DNA of 64,000 nt from Glutinoglossum americanum (lineage: Eukaryota > Ascomycota > Geoglossomycetes > Geoglossales > Geoglossaceae), in contig JAGHQL010000020.1 of assembly GCA_020080175.1 (NCBI GenBank), forward strand, positions 77,181 through 141,180, written 5' to 3'. Shown here in pieces: positions 55,064-64,000 of this stretch. A model generated the notes under the pieces. It was not told where the DNA came from and did no database searches. It was given only the letters and a program-made list of their open reading frames with translations. The translations under genes were made by a program, and so were the position numbers. The number at the start of each line of letters is the position of its first letter. Within the stretch, counting starts at the first letter, position 1.

Positions 55064-58000
55064 CAGGTTATCACCTCCAGGTTCTTCGGTCCCCACAGAG
55101 GTTCGGGTTATTCGTTTATTGTCACGCTAGGCTATGACGTTCGATGATGATGTGAAACGAACCCGCGGAGCTAATCTAGTTTTGGTATTCGCCATACATA
55201 CCAATAATTACGAGTGGCAGGGATTTGGCGTAGACAGCTGGCCTTTTGAAATTTCTTATAATGTTATTTATGTCTTCAAATAGGCATCTGTCTTAAGACA
55301 AAAAAAAATTTTTTTTCCCCTTCTGATCGCCACCCAGGATAGTCCAGCAGCTCCTAAGCTACCCATAGCTCCGAGTTCGCCTAATGTTTGCGTTTTTCAA
55401 TGCGGGTTTTCACCAACGCCTATTCCTGTATCAGCGTTTCGTGCCAGGTCCAATCTAAGTGTATGAAGCGTCCCGTCCCCGGGGTCTAGGGCCGGCCGAC
55501 ACCGAGAACACCGGCGACATGCAACGGTTTTTTTTCCCCCGCCGTTTTTCGAACCCATGTCCTTGGTACTCGAAATAGTAACCACGCCTTCCCGGGTATA
55601 GAAAATTATTCGCGTGGGCGAACGCATTGCGTTCGTAGTTTCAGGTATAATACTTGTGGCGAGTATGGCCAATTCGCAGATACACCGCCGTTTGGAGATG
55701 TTTGTCCGCTGCATTGGATGTGGTGGCAAGTATATACAACCAGGGAATCACCCGACTAGCACATTGCAGATGCTTCATAGGAGAAGCATGTGAAGCTGGT
55801 CGTTGTATCGAAGATAGACATGGAGCGTACTGGGTAATCAAAAAAAAATGGTAAGTTCAGGATACATGCAATCTCCAGCCTTGAACGTGACTCTAGAAAC
55901 TTCGAAAGAGACAGGATATACCTACACTATGTAGATGCCTATATACTTAGCAGCAGATAAAGTAGATTCGGCTTGGTGATCCGGATGATAGCGCCTTGGC
56001 CACGTGGTGAAGGCAACTCATCCCGGAGAGTGGCATGGTTAATTATCGGGGTAAGTAGGGACTCCGGCTATGGGGTCGCAACGGCGCATGCAAGGAAGGA
56101 TAATGGAAGCAAGGACATCGCCCAAAATGACCGTTAGTCCATGGTTCAAGCCCACCCATGAGAATCATCTGACTAGAAGGCGAATTAGCGGAGGGCAGAC
56201 TCATGAACATGCCTCGGTAACAGAGGGTCTTAGAGTACCACGCGACTAATCATCGGGCATTTCTTAAAACAAGGGCGCTGTATTCTCCACTCGTCTAGAT
56301 GCCTGTGGTGATCAAACGTTTCGGCCCGGTGCGGTCCGTCGATCTTAAGGGGCCGTCGAAACGCGAACCATGGATGCGGAAACTCAGGAGCCAGCCTGAA
56401 TTTAATCAGTCCATGTCCGTTCCCCAATGTGATAGAAGGCCCAGAGCCCGTCTGGAACTTAGATTAAAACACGATGCATGGCAATCCGAAGCTTCCATAT
56501 TCAATGCAACATCATCTCGCCTCCTATGGCGTTCTTTAAGTGGGCAAGCCTAAACCTAGATATATCGTGAAAGTGTTTTGCAGTGTGCAGTGCCGCAGCT
56601 TTAGTGAAATGCTCTAGGATAGGCATGCGATCCGAAAGCAGCTCAACGTCACTAAGGTAACTTCACAGGGTTGACTACCTAGGACGCGATCTCAGAGCTT
56701 CCGAGTGCTTGCTCGAAGTGGAAAGGGAAAGAAACAAGACCAAGCCGACTCGGATCGACGGACTTGCAATGATTGACTCGAAGGATAGCGAAGACATAGG
56801 TAGATATAGAAAAACAAGAGACACTGAACACATGGATATCCATAGAATAGAACGGAGTTCGAAGTAGGGAGCCTACTCGAGAGCGAAAAGAAAAAATATC
56901 AATGGAGACGAGAGGATTTCAGCTCAGCTCAGCGGTGGTATCAGGTTTAGTACAGCAGAGCATATCGTTTAATGTAAATCAACCAAAGAGATACAGGGGA
57001 TCCAATGCTTCCTACCGAACATCTTGCTCAAAGACGCGGCATTCCTCCCGACTGACTATATTGTAGGTGGTAAGTACACACATTCAAGACAAATGGAATT
57101 GGGAAAGAATACTCATGGAGTTGGGACGGGTTTTGGGTAGTCATTCTTAGTCCTGGGTTATAATTTCCATACTCAAGTGTTGGCCAAAGGATATGGCGTC
57201 GATAGAGAGGTGGCACGAATGACCGAACATGCGATCAAAGTCGGGCCTGCAGGACAAGGTGATGACCCTCACCCGCTACACTTGGCAAGCTATATTAAAC
57301 GCGGGGTTCAAAAATAGCGTTGATACCTGTGCAATTTGTAGGAGAGAGAATACTCGACCGAATCGAAGTTCTCATCTCCTCGACCACGTCACTCCCAAAC
57401 GAAGTCTTCATCTACCATTGATGCGCTCCTTTTAATTTTTTTTTTGCTGCCCGATGCCACGCCTGCCGCCGTCTAAGGTATGCAGGTTGATAGAGAATGT
57501 GCGGAATCCGCTGAGCTATGACATCTCTCCCTGCCGTTGTATAACCAGCCCGAGCGTTTATGAGGCGAGCGTGCTGCCAGGGCATGTCTCCTGTGTTTCC
57601 TATACTTTCATCGGCTTCCCTCATATTCTCCCATTCGTGGCGAGATAGGGTTGCACAACCGTGCATGCGCGTAACCTATATGATGACATGAGAGAGTCGG
57701 GCTCAGGCATCGAATGCGACGACGTGATGTCGGATATGGCGTGTTACAATTGGCGTGCGCCCGAAATATAATGATTGAGAACATTTCCATCCATCCTGGA
57801 GGAGGACCAGGCATATAATGTGTGGAATGACGTGCAGTTCGATAAGGCTGATCGGATCTATATCGGCCCAAAACCGCTCTAACCCAAATGCAACAATGCT
57901 GGGGGTGGCAAGGCCGACGAAAAGGGCAATCCGACCGCGCTTGGATTTTTTCGCTGGTTTTCACAGGTACACCATCTCTACGGAGCGCTTTACCGGACGA

Positions 58001-58841
58001 GTACCGTGCCGTACCGAAGTGGTAATCCAAATGCAGGTCGCGGCGGGGCGTACGAACGGATAGGATGACGGGGGCATTATGTGGGTTATTTGGTCGGGAG
58101 TTCCCTGATACTCGCATCTGATCGGCCTGCTCTTCGTTTGGCCACATGGCGAGAAATTGTCTTAGGTTCCCTCCATCCAAGTATCTCGGACTTCCTGCTC
58201 TGACGCGAGTGCATGAGGGCTGCTTGTATCCTGCTGTCCCCAAGCGAATTCGGGATAGTTACCCATTCGAATGCCAGCACTCTTCTGCATCGGTTGCAGC
58301 CTCATTGCTTCTATTTCCTCTCCAATGACAACTGCCCAATTTTCTAAAACACAGGATATTTCGCTCTTGTAAGAAGTTAATGAGTTGCTGCGTCCCTGAC
58401 TGAACCCTTTCTCTAATTCGGGACAAGCGCATGGCTTGCAGGTGCATACTACGTAGTCAACCAGCTCTTGCATAGTGCACCTCTTAATCTTCCGAATTAG
58501 ATCTTTCCAAACAACTGTCCCCGCCGGGATTGCGATTCGGGCCTAGAAGTATGAGTTGTCACTGTAGCTTTGTGGAGACAGCGCACCTAGCCATGAAGTC
58601 CTTTATTGCTTATTATGTATCCTTCATCGCACCGAGTAGCTATTACAACTCATTCCCTGCAGTGCGGCTGCACCTACCCTCGTCTTCTACTTCATCATGC
58701 AGGAAATTCGAAAGAATGTTCTCCAAGGCCTCATCTCCTTATAAGACGGTGAAGATCAACAACATTCAGTGTGCAACTCTCTGAGCACGGACCTTCTACA
58801 CCGAGTCACTCTCCGAAATATTTCTAGGATCCAACCATATC
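55064..58841. other. 3.8-kb gene-poor region
   Basis: From the antiporter stop to the dsRBD-like gene. I translated all the long ORFs (for example 55397..55729 and 57608..58243 on the minus strand) and found no domain, no sensible composition and no splice joins to conserved sequence. There is no transposase, reverse transcriptase, or obvious inverted or direct terminal repeat. Small multi-exon genes could still be hidden here, as the next gene shows. Confidence 0.4.
55289..55316. terminator. twin palindromes in the antiporter 3' flank
   Basis: A perfect 12-bp palindrome TGTCTTAAGACA (55289-55300) runs directly into A8T8 (55301-55316), followed by C's. It lies about 230 bp after the stop codon. 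A role in 3'-end formation or termination is possible but not shown. Confidence 0.3.
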
Positions 58842-59275
58842 ATGTCCAGTCCAACATCTTTTAGCCATATGGGAAAGCCATTTTCCTGGCAAGAGAAGCT
58901 TGTGGGTCAGTTCTGTCCCTTAAAAAACCCCCTTTCGGAATGAGTTCATGTTACCAACGTAGTACATAGATCATTGCAGGGCTGCCCAAATAGGGCCTCC
59001 TGTCTGGCACATAGTATCTGACAGACGAGGTATGTACACTATCGTGTCTTTTTCGAGTGCTTCCAAGTCTGACAACCTCAGGTGGACGGACGGCATGGTC
59101 CAGTACCGTGACAATCCAAGGCCAGCATGTATCGGCACGCTACTGGTACGATGGGCAATATGTCAACAACGCGAAGGAGGATGCCGCAGAAGTAGCGCTT
59201 CAGCATATGGGCGTCGTCCCGAGCCCTAGATCTCCGCAATCTCACCAACGACAGTACTCCATAAGCTCCGGGTGA
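58842..59275 (+). CDS. small dsRBD-like protein, 97 aa
   Basis: Three exons, 58842..58905, 58994..59029 and 59082..59275, with GT-AG introns of 88 and 52 bp. Phases agree at both joins and give a continuous domain: FSWQEKLVGPPVWHIVSDRR, then GGRTAWSSTVTIQG, then HVSARYWYDGQYVNNAKEDA ending AEVALQHMG. This has the alpha-beta-beta-beta-alpha layout of a double-stranded RNA-binding domain: first helix WQEKL, three strands, and a second helix starting NNAKEDAAEVAL, like the lysine-bearing helix of classic dsRBDs. I recall similar small uncharacterised proteins or segments in ascomycetes. The middle exon is only 36 nt, so automated tools may miss the gene. RNA binding is inference; the KKxAK-type lysines of strong binders are mostly missing. 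Confidence 0.72.
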
Positions 59276-60377
59276 CAAGCACCCAGCTCGAGTTTCGCGA
59301 CGCAGAAATTTTCTCTTTGTATTATGATAGGCTGAGACAATACTAGATGGAGGCAGAACTGGAATCAGCACTGGAGCAGGCGCATGGAACGTTGGTCAAT
59401 CTGGCTTTTATTGTAATACCCAAGTGTAACGTACTGGTTTAACTGGTATAGTCTACTAGACTTTTAAGTTCGTCTTGGGGTTAATGATCCTCCTTGCTCA
59501 TCCTAATTAGAGATTATCTTCGTCACAATATAGATCGTGGCCTTTGTTTTTAGGTCCTGGAGGTTCGGATCGTTCAATTCTTGCTTGATTGACGAAAATA
59601 AAGTAGCCTGTGGGGGTAGCAAACCCTATAGCCACTCTTGAGAGTACTCTAATCGGATCTGAGATCATCTCACGGCAGGACACATTTATTTAATGGTAAA
59701 AGGCCAATAAACAATGCTCTGTACCTGCATACAGAAATCTATCCAAGAGCTCGCTGGAGAGAAAGGCAGAAGAGGGATGGAATGAAGCGTTGTGTGGCAT
59801 AGTATGTAATCCACTATGAAAGTCGCTAGCAACGTCATCATCGAATAAAACCGCCCGACCGCCCGCCTCATTCCGACCTGCAGTTTGTCAGTCCACAAAA
59901 AGCGTATGCGAGGCTTGATCGCTCGATCGTAATTGGTGGGGTGGACACCAACAAGCTCGTTCCCCCCACTCTCATGGTCTCCCTCACACAGCTCTAAGCA
60001 AGCACCCCACGTTGAACCGATCGAGCTCATCACCCCTACTGTGGGTACATGTATGTTGTACACGGTCTGTGGCGGCTTTTGTCGCATACCTAGCTGCAAC
60101 CGAATCGGAGCCATCATCTTAAAGAACGCTGTGCGTCGTCGAGGGACAAAAGCGCCCTCAGCCCGCGTTTCAATCGCTTACGCTTGCGCTTACTTACTCG
60201 ACTCGCCGTCTCCGGACCTGATAGCACAACCTTGAAATTTTTGGAGCTTCTTGGATCTTGACATCAGTCTGCATGTACCTGCCGTATCTGTCCCACCGTG
60301 GCCTCACTTCTCAACGAACTGCGAACCAGTTACATTATTTCGCCTGGAGAAACCCGTAGGGTCTCATTACATTTATC
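59276..60377. other. intergenic between the dsRBD-like and makorin-type genes
   Basis: About 1.1 kb with no supportable gene. An upstream exon of the makorin-type gene could lie in the right part but I could not identify one. Confidence 0.4.
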
Positions 60378-61749
60378 ATGTCACTTACTTCGGACTTGTT
60401 TCCGGTGATGCCGATATCACTAACCAACGCGCGGCTCACGAGCCCAGACTGGACTCCTTCCTCATCGCCGACAAATACCCATTCACTCGAGCAGGGTTTC
60501 GGCAGCATTGGCATATCTGGTAATGAGTTATGCCTCCCTCCCGTGACAGTTGATGCCTCGACCTCAACGGATCCCATCTCAGCTAGAAGATTCGCATGTA
60601 GGCACGGCGCTCCGTCCACCGCCGTGGAAACGCGTGACGATCGCCCTGCCGGTAACCTCCACCCTTCTGCTGTTGACTGCAAGTGGTGGAAGCAAGGGTA
60701 CTGTGCAAGAGGCGCGAGCTGCTACTTTAGACACGACCCGAATGTTGCTGGGCTAGAAGTCAAGAAAAGGACTCGTGGGTTTCAGCAGAGGGAATCCGGA
60801 GCGACTGCGCAGGCAGTATCAAATCAGCGAGGTGAAAATAATGGTCATGCATCTGGTATGGATGCATTTTCCCGCTATCAAGCATGGGGCTTAGGATTTG
60901 ATATGCGCTGGATCCTTTTTGCTTCCCGGCCATGAGGACTAATAGCTTCGTTCTTCTTCTAGACTCCTCCCAGCTCGCTGGCAATCCACCTCTCTCATCG
61001 CCCCAAGAGGAATGCTCTGTGTGCAATGAAGTTCCGAGCACTTATGGACTTTTGGTCGGATGCGATCATAGTTTCTGTCTAGGTAAGCCAACACTATTTC
61101 CGATTCACCTTTACCCAGTGATTAACCAAAACATTCAGAATGCATTAGGATCTGGCGTGCCACGGGAAATAGTGACGAGGAAAAGCATGATAGAACTGGC
61201 CAGAATTCGAACTGGAAACAGTGTCCTGTTTGTCGGACTTACAGCAAATTTGTGATTCCAAGCTCAATCTTTCCAACCCCAGTTTATGGACAAGGGCATC
61301 CGGGAAACCCCGCAAAAGAGGAGATTCTTAAAGGTTATCTGGCCAACCTGAAGCAGATCCCGTGTCGTTACTTTGAGGAGTCGGTAAGCACAGAACGCCT
61401 TATCCATGTCCAGCGTGCTGAACGGATCCGCGCTCAACGCCGCCGTCGATCTGGGTTTCGCCGTGATGAGCCACCTGATTCTCGGATACTCACTCAGCTC
61501 CACCCAAAATGTCGCTTTGGCAATGAATGTCATTATGCCCACCTCGATCCAGTAACCAAAGAACCCTTCATCTTTAGCACCGGACAGTTGCAGCAGATGC
61601 GGTTGGACCGTGCACGTTTGCCGGATCGTGCGGCGGATCGTCTGGCGGAAGAAGCCCTAGATGCCGCTAGGGTTGCCGTTGCTCGAGAAGCCCTTTTCCG
61701 GCAGATGCAAGATTTAATTAGGTCCGGGGGACACCATCCAACCTGCTGA
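60378..61749 (+). CDS. makorin-type CCCH zinc-finger / RING ubiquitin ligase, 402 aa
   Basis: Exons 60378..60855, 60963..61082 and 61139..61749 with introns of 107 and 56 bp. Residues 1-95 are Ser/Pro/Thr-rich. A CCCH finger follows (CKWWKQGYCARGASCYFRH, C-x7-C-x5-C-x3-H). The RING starts CSVCNEVPSTYGLLVGC, continues CDHSFCLECIRIWR across the second splice join, and closes with KQCPVCRTYSKFVIPSS. A second CCCH finger near the end reads CRFGNECHYAH. CCCH-RING-CCCH is the makorin layout with fewer fingers than animal makorins. Members are RNA-binding E3 ubiquitin ligases. The start is the first ATG of the open frame; an upstream exon is possible. The C-terminus is Arg/Ala-rich and helical. Confidence 0.85.
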
Positions 61750-62815
61750 ATAGAACCCTGACAGGGTCCTGTTATTAATGGGACCAAGGACGAGCAATGG
61801 GTGTGATGCGGTTGGCTGGGCTCACCCTTTCTTTACTCACACCTAAATCTAGCCTCGCGTTTTCTCTTTTGGTGAACTACTCGAACTGGCTGCCTTGCCA
61901 TCGTGTGGGATTTTGTGCTGGTCACCAGTTCTTTTTCTTATGGTATCTGCACTGTTCATAGGGGTTGGGTTTACTGGACGGATTCGATACGCTTGGAGGC
62001 CATTTTCAGGCGGATTCATAGCAACAAGTACCTCACAAAGCATTGGTTGTGGCATCCCAAGAGAACAACTAGTAACAAATATAAGCTTTTGTCGTAAAGG
62101 AATCGACTATTAATTCTCAATTACTCTCCGTACTCCGTACAGAAGGTCACTCTCTGTCGCTATCGCCCAGTCGGAGCAACACAACATGCCCCTTTGCATG
62201 TTTGATGTTTGGGCCCCGGTCGGTCTGGCGTGATTCATTGGCTGAGAGGTACGGCTGGAATGTTGACCCTCCCCCGCCATTCCAAAGTTCCCGGTACATG
62301 CATACCTAATCAGCGTTATCGATTGGCCCAGCCACATCGATTCGCACCACGCGCTGAGCCAGTGCCTTGCACGACTACATGTAAGTTGCACAACTAGCTA
62401 CACGACATCCTTGCTGGGAGGAAGGAGAGATTAGGCGGGGCAAATGCGAAGTCCGAAACTCCCCAACAAAGGGGTTCTTCTTCTGGAACCTCTCTTGGTC
62501 GCTCTCTTCGGTCGGCATTTCAAACTCTCAGGCATCAGTTATTACAACGGCCAGAGATGGTCTGTATATGATTTACCGCCACAAGGGAGGCCCAGTCGAG
62601 TCATACCTGAGGCTAACAGAGGCGGGGCCACCTAATACGCGACAGGCCCGCAGTGTTTACATTCGCCGTAATTGGTTCTGCGACGACCTGTGCGACAGGG
62701 TCTTCTATGCCCAGCCTCTTCTATTCTCCTCGCTATTTCACTTTCTAGATATCTTCACTAGAATAGGATCGGAACCCACTATATGCTTCTGCGTGCCTCG
62801 CGCCAGCACGACGTC
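61750..62815. other. intergenic after the makorin-type gene
   Basis: About 1.07 kb with only short ORFs without domains. It contains the makorin 3' flank and the promoter of the last gene. Confidence 0.45.
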
Positions 62816-64000
62816 ATGGCAGCTGCCAGAATGGATGCTTTAGATAACGTCTTCGATGACCACCCTTCTTTCTCCGCCTCGCTCGAAGACTTCGAACACA
62901 GCGACCCCCATAACGAGAACAATAGGTCCCCACTTTTCGTAATTCCTTCGCACCACTCGGGATTTTACAAGTCAGACGATGGAGATTCAGACTTACCCGA
63001 GTCGGACTCTGGAGGGCCTTGGTCACCTCCCGCATGGCGACGAGATCCTCCGGTGGGATCTGGAGCAGCAAACAATGGCATGTGGCAGCTTTACAAGCCC
63101 TCTCCCCACCGGGCTAAGGAGTCAAGCGCACATGGCAATGGAAGCCCGCTCAAACGTTCCAGAGAGACTAGTCCACTCTATGAGAGCGCAAATGAAGGAG
63201 ATACCACATTGCCTCCTCAGCAAGAACTACTGTCAGAGTGTCATAGCCCTCAAAAACGGGAGGGGAGCGGCTTTCAGAGAGAATCTGGTGGGCAGGCGCA
63301 AGATGGACCTTTGAATCAAAGAGCTGGTGGCCAAGCTGCAGATAATCCAAGCAACTGTATGAGCTTGCTGCGGAAATTTGTTGGAAGCAGAAGGCTAACC
63401 CATTAGTTCTAGATATCCGTTTTGCAATGCGCGCTGAAGTGCAGCACCGCACAGAGCCCTTTGAGGCAGCCTTCTCATACTTTAGAGAGAAATTTGATAT
63501 TATCACATCATCACGCGCATCCATCATAATGAGCTTCGGCATGGTTCTTTTTGCGACTATCTTGTTAAGACTGCTCTTTCAGCCACCACCTCCTCCGCCG
63601 GTTCCGGATCTGGTCAAGGTCGCTGGGCTGGCGAAGTCATTTGAGCCCTTGATATTCTACTCAGAGAATGGGGCTCAACAGATAGGAGAGTTACAAGAGA
63701 CAGGCGTCGCCGTATGGGACTTAGGGGAGAGTGTGAGGTCAACGAATATGACTTCGGCGCCAATCATCGTCAAGGAGCTGGATGATTTGAGCGAAAGTCT
63801 AAAGACTCTAGCGATGGAACTGACAAAATTCTTTGCAAATGTTGATGGGGATGTTGACGGGTCTGTATACCACAATCCACATGCAATCTAGAGCACAGTT
63901 ATTGACGTGACATCTGGAAATAGTATTCTGATAGTTATGGAATGGGCAAAGAGAGAGTTGTCCCAACTCTCTTCGTTGCCGCTTTCGTCCCTCACGTCTG
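62816..64000 (+). CDS. conserved fungal membrane protein of unknown function (3' partial)
   Basis: Exons 62816..63356, 63413..63860 and 63924 to the window edge, with introns of 56 and 63 bp. Joins give DNPSNYIRFAMRAEVQHRTE and VDGDVDGILIVMEWAKRE. Start candidates in frame are 62783, 62816 and 62831; 62816 is chosen as a compromise. Residues 1-180 are acidic and Ser/Pro-rich. One hydrophobic segment, SFGMVLFATILLRLLF, is followed by PPPPPPVPDLVKVAGLAKSF and a well conserved helical region (VAVWDLGESVRSTNMTSAPI, VKELDDLSESLKTLAMELTK). I recall this arrangement in many ascomycete proteins annotated as hypothetical. Single-pass topology, possibly nuclear-envelope or ER, is a guess. Confidence 0.72.

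Noticed and set aside
57608-58243. 211-codon ORF on the minus strand
   Set aside because: Composition is erratic, no domain or conserved block, no splice partner; best explained as chance.

Overview
The window is nuclear DNA from a filamentous ascomycete (Pezizomycotina). The signs are compact genes split by short GT-AG introns (about 50-165 bp, many with a CTAAC/CTAAT-like branch site shortly before the acceptor) and fungus-restricted families: palH of the ambient-pH pathway, an AmdX-type zinc-finger regulator, the mitoribosomal protein Mhr1/mL67, a fungal Nha1-type antiporter, and a Woronin/peroxisome-type PMP22 protein. An unsplit cullin-binding CAND1 gene and the overall style suggest an early-diverging lineage such as Pezizomycetes, but that placement is inference. 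Exon structures were assembled by hand from reading frames, splice sites and remembered family sequences; no alignment was run.

Layout. 0-2.2 kb: the 3' end of an unrecognised conserved gene and an F-box-like protein. 3.1-6.7 kb: an AmdX-like C2H2 transcription factor (minus strand) followed by 4.8 kb without a supportable gene. 11.5-15.1 kb: RRB1 (ribosome assembly, minus) head to head with the septation GTPase SPG1 (plus). 16.6-18.0 kb: a zinc alcohol dehydrogenase behind a homopolymer-rich promoter. 19.7-20.5 kb: a secreted, probably GPI-anchored Cys-rich protein. 21.8-27.4 kb: CAND1 (minus) divergent from a small mitochondrial membrane protein. 28.5-33.6 kb: a PLAC8 protein, MHR1 (minus) and VPS38/UVRAG (plus). 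33.9-38.9 kb: ceramide synthase LAG1 and a PEX11-family gene (both minus), then a PMP22/Mpv17-family gene (plus) divergent from PEX11. 39.5-47.3 kb: ELG1 (minus) head to head with UTP8 (plus). 48.1-55.1 kb: palH (minus) head to head with a Na+/H+ antiporter (plus). 55.1-64 kb: a sparser stretch with a 97-residue dsRBD-like protein, a makorin-type CCCH/RING protein, and the 5' part of a conserved fungal membrane protein cut by the window edge.

How the genes fit together. Most are housekeeping genes and there is no biosynthetic cluster. Six head-to-head pairs share promoters: RRB1/SPG1, CAND1/mitochondrial protein, MHR1/VPS38, PEX11-like/PMP22-like, ELG1/UTP8 and palH/NHA1-like. Two look functionally meaningful. 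PEX11-like and PMP22-like are both peroxisomal membrane proteins. The palH/antiporter pair joins alkaline-pH sensing to Na+ export, and its shared intergenic carries four GCCAAG hexamers (the PacC consensus) within 175 bp. No transposon, viral remnant, CRISPR array, tRNA or rRNA gene was found.
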